Below, piece after piece: positions 1 to 11,482 of a stretch of DNA of 64,000 nucleotides. Position 1 is the first letter of the stretch. Each line of letters begins with the position of its first letter. The position numbers and the translations under genes are program-made. Under the pieces are notes generated by a model. That model searched no databases. It saw nothing but the letters and a program-made list of their open reading frames with translations, and was not told where the DNA came from. The stretch is from Thalassia testudinum (lineage: Eukaryota > Streptophyta > Magnoliopsida > Alismatales > Hydrocharitaceae): positions 39,328,501-39,392,500 of the forward strand of contig JAZHRO010000002.1 of the NCBI GenBank assembly GCA_037157565.1, read 5' to 3'.

Positions 1-8
1 GGGAAACT

Positions 9-833
9 GTGCAAAACATTCTCCATCAATCTTCTCCTAGGATGGATCCATATCCGCCATTTGATTCTCTAACCGGAGGTCCATCCAATCCTTTCTACAC
101 CAGTCTGGGGAATTCCATCCCCTCTTTCTCTGACTCTCTGGAGGTTCCTCAGACCTGCGAGGACCTCAACGCCATCCAGAATGACCCGTTCTCCAACACT
201 TATAACCCTGGATGGCGAAACCATCCCAACTTTCAGTGGGCAGGAAATTCCCAAACCCAAAGACCACCCTTTCAGCCCCGCCCACAACCCCCTCGTCCTT
301 ACCAGTCGCCTCAGCATCGGCCCAACCCTACTTATCCATCAGGGCCAAATCAAGATCAAATGTCCCTTATCCTTCAGACTTTGGCTGACATTCAAAGAAC
401 GAATGCAGCTATTCAAAAGCAACACAAGGACGAACTTACAGAGGTCCGAAACCAATTGGCCCAGTTGGCAAACTCTCGCCAGCCAGGCACTCTTCCTTCC
501 CAACCTCTTCCTAACCCGAATAACGTGCCAACCTAGCGGCGCGTTATGAACCCAAACCCGGGCCAAGCCCATATGATTTATCAGGCCCCCTCTGTTCCTT
601 CACCCGACGGGATAGAGGCTTCCACTTCTTTTGTAGGCTACCAGCAGCAACCCATCTTACCCAATCCCAACCAAAACCAGGCAGGACTTAATTCCATAAC
701 AACCCGTACTGGTAAGGAAACCCAAGATCCACCTCATCCAAACCACTCCAAGCCTAGTAGTGATCCCAAGCCTAGGACGGTAATCCAGGATATTCCTACC
801 CTGTCCCAGACCCAAGACCTGGACCTATCCTAG
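9..833 (+). pseudogene. Athila gag C-terminal region (broken)
   Basis: This is the C-terminal part of an Athila gag. The motif NPGWRNHPNFQW is followed by a proline/glutamine-rich stretch, a short helical segment (about codons 117-155) and, further on, the linker motif ITTRTGKE that precedes protease in this lineage. One frame runs from 9 to 833 with a single internal TAG at 534-536. A second stop at 831-833 coincides with a frame change, because downstream protease/RT coding is in another frame. In intact Athila elements gag and pol form one long reading frame, so both breaks are lesions. The N-terminal capsid part is outside the window. Confidence 0.8.
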
Positions 834-3800
834 AAAAACCAACCAAGATCCCGTTTCCCAAGGCCTTGACCAAGGGAAAGAAGACCACCAAGCCCGTGGC
901 ACCTGAGGAGGACCTGGTCAAGCTCTTTGAGCAGGTCCACATAAACATCCCCTTGATGGATGTAATCTGCCACGTACCGGCTTACGCACGATTCTTAAAG
1001 AATGTGTGTACACCCCAGCGTAAGCTGCGAACCAAGAATGGGAGTCCAATTGTTCTGTCAGAGCGAGCCAGCTCTGTAATCCTAAGCAGACTCCCACCCA
1101 AGGCTAAAGATCCTGGTACTCCCCTGATTTCCTGCAAGATAGGTGATGCCCAATTTGATAGAGCCTTGTTAGACTTGGGTGCATCCATAAATCTGATGCC
1201 CACATCCTTACTTGACCATTTAGAAGAATCTGAGCTAAAACCAACCGAGGTGACATTACAATTAGCAGATCGATCTATAAAGTCACCAAAAGGGATTCTC
1301 GAGGATGTTATTGTGAGGATACGGGATTTCTACTTTCCTGTAGACTTCATAGTCTTAGACATGGACGCACCTGAGAACCCTAGGGATATACCAATCATTT
1401 TAGGGAGACCTTTCTTGGCTACTGCTAGAGCCAACATTAGCTGTGAGGAGGGCCAAATAGAGCTCAAATTTGGGAATCAAACCCTGAAAATTGATATATT
1501 TAAGGCCCAACAAGGAATCAATTGCGGTGTCATCGAACAGATTTGTGACATTAGGGCTTTGGTTGATGAAACACACTTCCAGAATGACCTGATTATACCT
1601 CATCAACCACAGAAAGATCTTGACCCGCAAACAGAGGAGTCAAATCCAGATATGAACAACCCAGTAACTCCTACCCTTGAACCTCACGTCTATACCGAAC
1701 CACCCGCCGCTGCTGATAACCCTATCCTCGAGCTGAAGCCCCTTCCTGCTCACTTGAAATACATCTTTTTGAGTTCTAATCAGACTCTCCCTGTGATTAT
1801 CAATTCCAACCTCAATCCCGAACAGGAATCCCGTCTGATTATTGTCCTCCAGCAACATCGCAGAGCCATCGGGTGGACTCTCGATGATTTGATTGGAATA
1901 AGTCCCTCTTATTGTACTCATCATATCTATTCAGAAGAGGGTGCACGACCTTCTCATGAAATGCAGAGACGTTTGAACCCTAATCTGCAGGAGGTCATGA
2001 AGAAGGAGATCATCAAGTGGTTAGATGCCGGGATCATCTACCCGATCTCCGATAGTTGTTGGGTGAGCCCAATTCAGGTTGTGCCTAAGGCAGGACTCAC
2101 CACTATAACGACTGAGACAGGAGAAATCATTCCTACCCGATTAGCCAACGCGTGGAGAGTCTGTATAGATTACCGTCGACTCAATTCCTCCACGAAGAAG
2201 GATCATTTCCCACTACCTTTCATTGATCAAATTCTCGAGAAACTAGCGGGAAATAGGTTCTTCTGCTTTCTTGACGGGTACTCCGATTACAACCAGGTGG
2301 CAATCCATCCTGAGGACCAAGAAAAGACCACGTTCACCTGCCCCTTCGGAACATACGCTTTCCGAAGGATGCCCTTCGGTCTTTGCAATGCACCCGCTAC
2401 TTTTCAGCGGTGCATGCTCGCCATATTCTCAGATATGGTAGGTGATTATCTGGAAGTCTTCATGGATGACTTTTCAGTTTTTGGAGAATCTTTTGACGAT
2501 TGCCTCCAACACTTAGTCCAAATACTCAGGCAGTGCATCGAGGTGAATTTGGTTCTTTCCTGGGAAAAGAGCCATTTCATGGTGCCTGAGGGAATTGTCC
2601 TGGGACACTTAATTTTAGAAAAAGGCATCCAAGTGGATCGAGCTAAGGTTGATCTGATCTCTCGCCTTCCTATGCCTAGCTCGATCAGGGACATCCGTTC
2701 TTTTCTAGGGCACGCCGATTTTTGTCATCGTTTCATTCCGGATTTCTCGAAAATCGCGCGCCCCTTGACTTCTCTTCTCTCTAAGGATGTACCCTTTGAA
2801 ATCTCCAAGGAATGCACACTAGCCTTTAAAAACCTGCGTGACCGAGTCACCCAGGCACCTATCCTACAATCCCCTGACTGGTCTCAACCCTTTGAGATCA
2901 TGTGCGATGCGTCTGATTTCGCTATAGGAGCGATCCTGGGGCAGAAAGCTGACGGGAAACCAGTGGTCATCTACTACGCTAGCAAGACACTTGACGAGGC
3001 TCAGCGTAACTATACGGTTACAGAGAAAGAGCTACTAGCCGTAGTATTTGCCCTTGAAAAGTTCCGATCGTATCTCCTGGGTTCCCATGTCATCATCTAC
3101 TCGGATCACACGGCTGTAAGGCATCTCCTTGCCAAGAAGGATGCGAAGCCCCGACTAATTCGTTGGATCTTGCTGTTGCAAGAATTCGACCTAGAGATTC
3201 GTGACAAGGCGGGAAGGCAGAATGTGGTAGCCGACCATCTGTCCCGTCTTCCTTCTGAGATTATCAACCCTTCCGGGCCCATCATGGAACATTTTCATGA
3301 TGAGCACCTGCTGACTATCGGTACTAAACCTCCATGGTTTGCTGATATAGTAAACTACTTGGCATCTCATCAGATCCCGTCTGATTGGCCGAAGGCCAAG
3401 AAAGACAAATTGCATTCTGATGCTAAGTATTACATCTGGGAAGACCCGTACCTTTTCCGCATAGGCGCTGATCAAGTCATCCGGAGATGTGTCCCGGATG
3501 AGGAAATCAACAATATCCTCTCTTTCTGCCATGTCCAGGCATGCGGTGGCCATTTCTCTGGGCATAAAACCGCATCAAAAGTCCTCCAGTGTGGCTTTTA
3601 CTGGCCCACACTGTTCAAAGACGCATACAGTCACTACAAGTCATGCGGTCGTTGCCAGACTTTGGGCAACATGAGCCGTCGCGACATGATGCCTTTGCAG
3701 CCGATTCTCGTATGCGAAATCTTTGATGTTTGGGGGATTGATTTTATGGGCCCCTTTCCTGCTTCGAATGGTTTTGAATACATTCTGCTTGCTGTGGACT

Positions 3801-4611
3801 ATGTGTCCAAATGGATCGAAGCCATATCGACCCGAACCTGTGATCACACAATCATTCTCAAATTCATTCATCAAAACCTTTTCTCAAGGTTTGGGATTCC
3901 TCATGTTATAATCTCTGATGGGGGGACCCATTTCACAAACGCTCAGTTTAGGTCACTGATGACCAAATACGAGGTGTCTCACCGAATTTCTACTCCTTAC
4001 CACCCCCAAACTAATGGTCTAGCTGAGCTGTCAAATCGGGAGATCAAGAAAATCCTACAGGTCACCATTCGGCTTGATAGGAAGGACTGGTCATCCCGAC
4101 TTCCGGAAGCAGGACCGCCCATAAAATCCAATTAGGCATGTCTCCCTTTAGACTGGTGTACGGAAAGGCGTGTCACCTTCCCGTAGAACTGGAGCATAAA
4201 GCCTATTGGGCAGTACGGAATTGTAATCTAAATCTTTCGAAGGTTGGAACCCACAGAAAACTTCAAATTAGCGAGATCGATGAATTACGCCTAGACGCGT
4301 ATGAGAACTCGCGAATCTACAAGGAGCGGGTTAAAGCCTTCCATGACAAGTATATCTCGAGAAAGATCTTTCATCCTGGTCAGAAGGTCCTACTCTTTGA
4401 TGCCCGACTCAAACTTTTCCTGGGAAAGCTGCGATCTAAGTGGGTCGGACCATATTTAGTCAGACAGGTTTTTGGAAATGGAGCCATCGAAATCAATCCG
4501 CTCAACCACGATTCCGAACCTTTCATCGTGAATGGTCAGAGACTCAAGCCGTTCATTGATGTGACTTCTACTGATTTGGCTGAATCATCTTATATCCTCC
4601 ATTCCCCTTGA
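834..4611 (+). pseudogene. Athila pol: protease, reverse transcriptase, RNase H, integrase (frameshifted)
   Basis: One frame stays open for about 1,089 codons (866-4135), then coding resumes in another frame (4138-4611). Counting codons from 866: the aspartic protease has DLGA near residue 103; RT has the FLDGYSDYNQ stretch and catalytic FMDD at 532-535; RNase H follows with CDAS, EKEL, SDHT and VVADHLSRL. Integrase then shows an HHCC zinc region near 890-930 and a DDE core (GIDFMG, ISDGGTHF, and E in GLAELSNRE). The frame change at about 4105-4138 falls just before the conserved MSPFRLVYGKACHLP block, and a few expected codons are missing there, so a small out-of-frame deletion is likely. 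RT carries SDYN where the family usually has SGYN. The near-complete pol implies moderate age. Confidence 0.88.
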
Positions 4612-4894
4612 GCTTATTGCGCCCAGCCGATGGCGTAAAACTCAACGCTTAACGGGAGGCAGCCCGTCATTTTCCTAAAAATCTAAAACCTTTTTCATAC
4701 CTTTGTGCACTTAAGGTTCACCCTTATAGATAGCCGACTCCACCTCAGATGCTTGCATCTGGGATTAGAAATCGTCCGCAAAATTCATCCCGACCCATTC
4801 ACTCATCCAAACTTCTGTCTCAAGGAATGAACTAAGTAAATAAAAACCCCCTAAGTCACAATGAGGACATTGCAAACCTTAGGCAAGGGGGGGT
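4612..4894 (+). other. Athila 3' untranslated region and polypurine tract
   Basis: This non-coding stretch between the pol stop and the 3' LTR includes the lineage-typical phrase CGGGAGGCAGCCC near 4654 and GAGGACATTGCAAA near 4862. It ends in the purine-rich tract AGGCAAGGGGGGG (4881-4893), the expected primer for plus-strand DNA synthesis. The next TG (4895) is taken as the LTR start. Confidence 0.8.
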
Positions 4895-5195
4895 TGTTCG
4901 TCATGCTTTTGTGCGGTTTGTTAAAAGATAATATCGCGTTGTAGTATAGCCGCTAAAGCGTTCAAAAAAAATAAAGATTTTTATTACACGAAAATCGGAG
5001 TATCCGAGGTCGAACACAGGGAGCAAATGGAATTTACTACTAGTCAAAATGTAATTGAACACTCTAATTTACTCAAAATATCAATTCAAATGTGAATGTA
5101 TGCAATTAAAAGTTATTGGGACAAAAATATGAAATTGTAAAAGTATTTTCCCTTTTCTTCTTGATTATCTTCTTCTTTCTGTGCCTTGCGAAGCC

Positions 5196-5200
5196 TTTCT
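5196..5200. repeat. Target-site duplication TTTCT, left copy (SIRE solo LTR)
   Basis: The 5-mer TTTCT at 5196-5200 is repeated at 6937-6941, immediately outside the two TG/CA ends of the solo LTR. This fixes the ends of the element. Confidence 0.9.
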
Positions 5201-6936
5201 TGAAAGTTTCATACTTGGAGGGGTGAGATCAGCGTGACAGAAAAATGCGGAATTGAACTACATAAAGCAATATCACAAAAACAAGCAATCACACAATGTA
5301 CACAAAAGTTTTTAGGTGGAAACCCAAACCGGGTGAAAACCACCACCTAACCCTCTCGAGTTAGGATTTTCCGATCAACCTAGTTGATCAAATCCACTAA
5401 CCGAATCACTTTAAAACGAGGGTGATTCAACCTCAGTACAACCACGCTACAAGTACGAGGGTAGCGTTCCTCAACCCCTTCTCTCCACGAGAAGGATTTT
5501 GTCCCACGAAGGAGACGGGAATTCGCAAAGCGAATACCCAACCAAAAGACAAAGATAAAATAAAACAACAGGTCCTATAAAGCCAACAAAGTAATTAAGA
5601 ACCTAGCTTCTATAGGAATAAGGAAACTCCCCTTTGCAAGGAGTGCGTCGAGGATGACGCGGGTGCGTGAGCCACGCAACGGCGCAATGTCGCTCTCGTG
5701 AACAACGGCGGGAGAGCGGGTGCGCGAAGGCTTGATGCTCTCAAGATGATGGAGCTTGAGCTTAGAGAGCAAGATCTTTTCTGGACACCAAAGAGTGTGG
5801 AAGTGTGTAGCTAAGTGTATCCAAGTGTGTCTCTTGTGTTTCTAAGTGTATCTCTTGTGTGTTTTTGTGTTGCAAAGGATCCCCTCTATTTATAGAGGCC
5901 TTAGGAAGGCTTTGGAAGGCTTAAGAAAGGTTCTATAGCCGTTGGGTGCAAAGCCCAAGAGAATCAGGCCGAAATCAGGACAATGATTACATTTGACAGG
6001 GTTATCAGACGTCTAACTCTGGCATCAGACGTCTGGAAGGCCACTTTAAGACGTCTGATTCTATGCGGGTTTCTCCCTAACTTGAATCAGATCTAAACAG
6101 GGTTTTTGCGCAAGTCCATCAGACGACATACAGGACGTCTGGCACCATGTCTGGACGTCTGGAAACCTACTTTTACTGTGGGAATTGATTTCCAAACGTT
6201 GCAACGGCTAGAAAATCTCTGAGAAGAGATTTTGGGTCAGCCGAGGCAAAACGGTCATTTATCAGACGTCTGTAAAGTCCTATGGACGTCTGATAAGGCT
6301 CTAACGGTCATATCTTTGAGTGCCTGCTAAGCCAGCCAACGGTCCACTAACTGGACGTCTTGCAAAGTCATCAGACGTCTCCTAAGACGTCTGGTCTAAG
6401 GTCTGGACGTCTGATTTCATCAGACAGAACTAACTATGTCCAGCCTAACAGTTATCAGACGTCTGAAACAACAGTCAGACGTCTTAAAATACATTATCAG
6501 ACGTCTGATTTGGGAATTAGACGTCTGGAAAGTCTGTTTGAACCCTATATTGGTTTTCTAAGTATTCTACAGAAAACCTAAGTATCCTAGGGTTGTGCCG
6601 GTGTTCCTAGGACTACTGTTAGGGTTCTTTGAGGCTCTTTAACATGAAATATCTAAGGAAATAAAGAGTAACAAAAGAAATGAAAAATACAACAAGTACA
6701 AAAGAAGGAAATCTATCCTATTCTTCATTTCCTTCCATCTTCAATCTTTCGCTCCACGCGAACCTCCTCTGTTTTCCGTCAAGCTCCTCCAATCCGTCCT
6801 GGATGCAAGCTCCAACTCCGTCTAAACACGTCCACATTTGCAATTGACCTGAAATCTAGGACTCAAATTGCTAATGTTAAATAACATGTGTTTTGTTATC
6901 ATCAAAACAAATGATCGTGGTGCTCTAGCACCAACA
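5201..6936 (-). mobile_element. SIRE/Maximus-type Ty1/copia solo LTR
   Basis: Read on the minus strand this starts TGTTGGTGCTAGAGCACC, then has the TTTTGATGATAACAAAA block typical of SIRE-lineage LTRs, and ends in ...CTTTCA. No internal sequence is attached. It is flanked by a perfect 5-bp duplication, TTTCT at 5196-5200 and 6937-6941. It is therefore a solo LTR of 1,736 bp left by LTR-LTR recombination, sitting inside the Athila LTR. Its end region (about 5201-5620, with AGGTGGAAACCCA and ACCACCACCTAA) aligns by eye with the SIRE LTR at 55407-56961. The middle carries about 15 GACGTC palindromes. Confidence 0.9.
6008..6530. promoter_or_regulatory. GACGTC palindrome array in SIRE solo LTR
   Basis: About 15 GACGTC cores lie in roughly 520 bp, most as AGACGTCT or GGACGTCT extended to CAGACGTCTG. 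GACGTC is the C-box core recognised by plant bZIP factors (established knowledge). Its role here is inference. The same array type occurs in the Tekay LTRs and in the other SIRE LTR. Confidence 0.6.
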
Positions 6937-8301
6937 TTTCTTTCCTTCCTTCTTCTTTGCTTCTTACTCTTCTCTTCTGTGGTCTTGCCTTGCTTCTCTC
7001 TTCTCTGTTTTTCCTGCCTTTCCTTCTTCTTCCTTTCTTCTCCTTCTCGCGGCCAAGTCTTTCTTCTCCTGCGTTCAGCCTGTGCCTACACATAACAAAA
7101 CCTACCTTTCTCCCTCTACCCGCGCGTCTCTCTCTCTCAAGCAATTCACTCACGGACGCTCTCCCAGAGCCACAGCCATAATCGGGTCGGATCGTACCCG
7201 GGACCAGGCGCACCTGAAGGTGGTGTGATGCGCGAGGAGTGCGTAGGTCTAGGTCGGGTCGGATCCGCCAAGTCCGCGTGGTGAGGTCGCGGACGAGGCG
7301 GGTGGGGCCAGTGAGGGACCTCACCCCTGTGCTTACTGAGGCGGTAAGAGTATATCACAAAAATAATTTATAGTGTACCTGAGGTTTGTAATCCCACGAT
7401 GTGGGACTAAAGGTTTCGTCCTTCCCTCACGTGCGCCCGCAGACTCTCGTGTGCAATTGCCCACGCTGAAGGCCCTGCTGGTGCTCCTTGCTGAACTCAG
7501 TCACCTCGCAACACTTGCGAGAGTCTGCTGCACCTGCCGCCTGGGAAGCCTGACGCCTGCTGCTGCTCCAAGCTTCCTGCTGCTTCGGCTGTTAATGGCG
7601 GCCGGGACGTTCACCTGAGATTCCACAGAACGGCCTATTGGCCCAATCAGAATAGCTGGAAACCTTCGCAGTAGCACGGCGAAGGCGGTGGGTGATGCTG
7701 CAGGTTGCCGGTCGGCCTAGGCGTGCACGCCTAGGTCAACCTGTGGCCGGAGATGGTGGGTTGTTCGGGGGGTGGTTATGGAGGTCTGGAGTGGCAGTTG
7801 TGGGGTGGAGCGAGTTCCTGGTGGTGAGGCGGAGCTCCCGAGGTGGTTGGCGAGCCGTGTGGAGTGCTGGAATGGTGGAAGCGGCTCGCCGGAGGTCGGT
7901 CGGTGATGTGGAAGATGAGGGTGGTCAGCGTCGGTCGAGGGGTAATCAGATGATATAACAGGGGAAAAGAGAGAGGAGAGGATGGAGAGGAGTTCTAACC
8001 TAATTGTAAGGACGAAAGGGGACGGAAGGCGGACAGCAGTACCTGCTGTCGCCGGAGAAGATGACGCCCAGTGGGGGGAGAACGGCGGCGACGACGGGGC
8101 TGAGGCGGCGTGCGCTGGTACTGCGCGACGCGGAGGGAGGTCAGGAAGCTAACTCTGCCACTGGTTTTGTGGAAGAGCGAAGAGGGAGGGGAGGGGGGCT
8201 CGCCGGAGCTAGCTGGGACATTTGGCCGGGCAGGAGGAGAGGAATTGAAGGGGGAAACTCGGCCAAATCAAGCTCAGCCTCTTCGGCCAGAGTTGTGGGT
8301 T

Positions 8302-8311
8302 CTTATATAGG
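8302..8311 (-). promoter_or_regulatory. Antisense TATA-like box in LTR A
   Basis: The minus strand reads CCTATATAAG, about 0.94 kb from the LTR 3' end and pointing opposite to the element. Equivalent boxes occupy the same place in LTRs C, D, E, F, H and M. No transcription evidence is available. Confidence 0.5.
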
Positions 8312-8390
8312 CGCTGGACTGGGTGTACAGGGCGTGAAGGGCACGTAATTTCCTGAGGTTGGTCGTCGGAGATGGAAAGGAGTTAGGATA

Positions 8391-8425
8391 CCCAAATCTC
8401 TCGTGCGTTCGCACGAGAGATTGGG
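8391..8425. repeat. Inverted repeat (hairpin) upstream of the antisense TATA, LTR A
   Basis: CCCAAATCTCTCGTGCG faces CGCACGAGAGATTGGG with almost no loop and one bulged A. It lies about 80 bp upstream of the antisense TATA-like box. Other copies have different but still complementary arms. Confidence 0.8.
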
Positions 8426-9247
8426 TTCACACCAGGGATCGAGATCGGTCTTAAATGGAAGGGAATTCCTCAGAGAATCCTCCTTCCATTTCTGGGAGGG
8501 AATCTCTGAGGGATTAGAGAGCAATCCCTCTCCGAACCTCGCCGGAGCTCGGTTCTGCCCTAGCAATGGCGGCAGGACCGGTTTGCAAAGGAGGCGAAGA
8601 ACCTAGGGGGTTCTCTGCAACGGTATTCAAAAGATAAGGACCAATTTGTGATTTGGGTGTACTAAATTGGAAAGTAGGTCAAGATGACCTCTCCTTAGGT
8701 CCAAATTTTGGTATAAACCTAATTTTGACCTAAGGAATCCAATGGCGAAGTTATATTTCAGGTTTGACCTCGTTTGACTGGATATTTTGCGTAAAAACCC
8801 AAATTAGGTTAATTGAAGAGCTAGGACCCTAATCTAGGTCAAACTAGGTTCCAAAGGACAAATTAAGTGTTCTAAACCCTAGAGTATGTTTTTACATGAT
8901 TTGTAGAGGGTTTAATTACTTTTTTTTCTGACCGGCACCTTGTTAATTTAAGCGGGTCTGTTTTAGGGTTACCAAGTGTCATTTAGTTCTTAGATTGCAC
9001 ATGAACCCATTTCTGATTGACTCAACCCTCTTTTTATCTTATTTATACCATTTGACCTATGTTTTGCCTCTGAGAAATCCCGTTTACGTACTGCAATGGT
9101 AAAATTACAGTTTTAACCTTTATTTCATGTTTTCTTCTCAGAGCACTTGTTCCTTCAGTTAGGCCTTCTTCTAGGTTATGTAGGAGCTTTTATCTTCTTT
9201 ATTGGGTCAAAATGAGCTAGTTATGGCTCATGATGAGGCTCTCATCA

Positions 9248-10544
9248 GGGGTATAAAAGTGCAAAACTTGTAAGAAAAGATTTTAAACAAAAAATTCACA
9301 TATGCCAAAAACACCATAAAAATTAAAAAATTTTTCAAAAAAAAAAAAAGAGAAGAATAAAAGAATAAGAGGAGAAAGGAAATTTTGTGGGAGAAGGAAA
9401 GGAAACAAAATGAAAAAGGAGAACAAAAATGAAAGAAAAGAGTGATAGTCACTAGTAAGAAACTAAGGAATTGACCTAAGCTCTAGACCTTATTCAAGAA
9501 AAGAAATGAAAAGTGCATGGCGAGATTAGTAAGAACGCAAACTTTAGGCATTCTTGGATAGACTCTTAGTACCCATTAAGATTTAGACATTCCTCAAGAG
9601 GTTGAGGAAAATGAAAAACTTAAGTATTAGGTCTGAGGCTTAGGGAGTATTTGACCTTATTAACTAACTTCTGGTTTATAGGACTCAGTATCCTAAGCAC
9701 CCCAACCTCACACACAGCCTGGTTCAGTAAGCGTAAAATTCAAAATCACGCAGAAGCGTCACAAAATTCTGAAAAATACACCTAGAATAGGAGCGGCCAA
9801 TCAACACAAGTTGATTTGGAGGAGTTCCCAGCACGAAGAGGCGGGAAATCCCCTCGAAGATGCGTAACAAAATATCATCTCCTCGGTGCTGGTCTCTTAG
9901 GATATTTACATATCCTACTGGGGGCATGTAAGTACTTTGCTGGTTCAGATTCCATGGATGGCATTATCACGAAGTGTCAATTGCCAGGGTCTGGATTCGG
10001 CCACGGAACACCATGGATGGGATTATCTCGAAATCTCAATAGCTAGGGTTCGGGGGGTTGCCATGGGCGGTGCTATCTCGAAGCATCGATTGCCAGGAAC
10101 CCTTGAGGATTGATGATGGGAGCAAGGAATCTGATACAGACCGTGTTGAAAAGTCAATCCTAGGCTAGAACTAAAAAGAAAAAGAGAGAGAAAACTCTCC
10201 AAACAAAAAAACTTTCTATCTCTCTCTCTTACAAAACGCACTGCAAACTGAACCAGGGCTACAATCATTTCAAGCACGGGTGTTTTAATCACAAAGTCCA
10301 ATAGACCTTAGGTTAGTTCTTGTGGGTCTTAAAAATCTTTGCAAAGACTGAGGCTGAGGCTAGACAGATCTGGATCTTGATTGGTACTAGAGTACCTTTT
10401 AAGCCTATAGTCAGCATTCTAACCTAATCTAAGTTCAAATGAAAAAACACTTATCTGAAGTTATTAAAAACATCATGGTCTAGAATAAAGGTTAAAAACC
10501 TTAAGTTTTTGCTAAGGGACTAGTAAAAGCTAGGCATGGGGGTA
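9248..10544. other. Unassigned stretch between two LTRs
   Basis: I see no coding region. It starts with an A-rich/purine-rich segment (9250-9450) that includes a 13-nt A run, followed by unique-looking sequence. A three-copy degenerate tandem repeat lies at 9952-10110. It may be flanking DNA of the Athila insertion or decayed internal sequence of another element. Confidence 0.5.
9952..10110 (+). repeat. Three-unit degenerate tandem repeat
   Basis: Units start with CCATGG at 9952, 10011 and 10061 (spacings 59 and 50). Each continues with a GGNATTATCNCGAA-like block and an ATTGCCAGGG-like or AATAGCTAGGG-like block. Confidence 0.65.
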
Positions 10545-11367
10545 TGATGAGAACCTCGTCATAAACCCTAAACTAGCACCATCTAACCTAGATTTGCAAG
10601 AAAAAGCTCCTACATAACTTATAGAAAGGCTTGACTCAGAGAATTCTGAGTTTGTGAAGAAAATAGGAACTAAGGGGTAAAAATGTAATTTCACCAACAC
10701 AATCTGTAAACAGGGTAACTTAGGATCCAAACATAGGTCAAACTAACCTAATAAGAGAGAAAGTAGGATGAGTTGATCCAACTAGGGCTACAGCAACTCG
10801 AAGGAATTAAATGACATCCTGTAACCTTAAAACAAATCCACTTCAATTCACGAGATTCGAGGAAAATTAAAAATTGAATAAATCCTCTAAAATTCATAGA
10901 AAAATAATCTCTAGGGTTTAGAACCTTCAAGTTGGCCTTGGAAACCCATTTTGACCTACATTGAGAACCATGCCCAATTAATGATTTAATTTAGGTTTTT
11001 ACGTAAATTGACCAGTCAAACAAGGTCTGATCTAGAAATAAAATTAACCATTAGACTCCTTCGGTCCTATTTAGTCATGCATAAAAACTTGAGCCTAAGA
11101 AGAGACCTTCTTGACCGACTTTGCATTTTTGGTCCTCATCTATTACTTTTTAACCCTCAACTTTTGAAACCCTCACGTTTTAGCTCCTAAGTCTTCATTG
11201 TTCTTTGCATTTAGGTCCTCCCTGCAAAACCTTGAGCAGCGCCATGCTCTGGCGACTTTGCGTGGAGCATGGCGCCGCGTAGGGTGAGGGAGGACCTCTG
11301 CCCTTTCAACGGGGTGTTCCTTACGACGTCTGCTGTCGCAGGGACACCTCCATGGTCTCTGCAGTAG

Positions 11368-11403
11368 CCCATACCTTCCGTGCGAATGCGCGGAAGGTAT
11401 GGG
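11368..11403. repeat. Inverted repeat upstream of the antisense TATA, LTR C
   Basis: The arms CCCATACCTTCCG and CGGAAGGTATGGG are perfectly complementary over 13 bp, with a 10-nt loop containing TGCGAA. The arms differ completely from those of LTR A at the same place. Confidence 0.85.
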
Positions 11404-11473
11404 TCCCTACTCCGACCGTCCTCCGGCGAGGGAGGTACGTCGTCTCCCTTCGCCCACCTCTCTGCTTTCATCT

Positions 11474-11482
11474 CTATAAAAG
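11474..11482 (+). promoter_or_regulatory. Antisense TATA-like box in LTR C
   Basis: CTATAAAAG lies on the strand opposite to the element, 929 bp from the LTR 3' terminus and about 70 bp downstream of the hairpin. Confidence 0.55.

Larger units (their letters stand above)
1..9247 (+). mobile_element. Athila-lineage Ty3/gypsy retrotransposon, 3' part with 3' LTR
   Basis: The window opens inside an Athila-type element. In order it holds the gag C-terminus, protease, reverse transcriptase, RNase H, integrase, a 3' untranslated stretch, a polypurine tract and the 3' LTR. The Athila assignment rests on the gag motif around NPGWRNHPNF, the protease stretch ending in the ILGRPFLAT motif, and the VFMDDFSVFG form of the RT active site. 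The 5' LTR, primer binding site and most of gag lie outside the window. A SIRE solo LTR (5201-6936) lies inside the 3' LTR. Frameshifts and stops show the copy is dead. Confidence 0.9.
4895..9247 (+). repeat. Athila 3' LTR 'A' (about 2.6 kb plus nested SIRE LTR)
   Basis: It starts with TG directly after the polypurine tract and ends at CTCATCA (9247), closing the small terminal palindrome TGATGAG...CTCATCA. Near the 5' end it carries TTGTAGTATAG and GAGGTCGAACACAGGGAG, motifs also present in the other Athila-type LTR copies here. Then come a pyrimidine-rich zone (interrupted at 5201-6936), a GC-rich zone with the short palindrome around TGTGGGACTAAA (7396), an antisense TATA-like box (8302-8311) and an inverted repeat (8391-8425). 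Without the nested LTR and one duplicated 5-mer its length is about 2.61 kb, matching LTRs F and H. This copy fixes the orientation of the family, because it follows a readable pol and polypurine tract. Confidence 0.82.

Noticed and set aside
6008..6530. A CRISPR-like array of regular repeats
   Set aside because: The GACGTC units are 8-10 bp palindromes at irregular spacing in a plant LTR, without constant-length spacers or cas genes.
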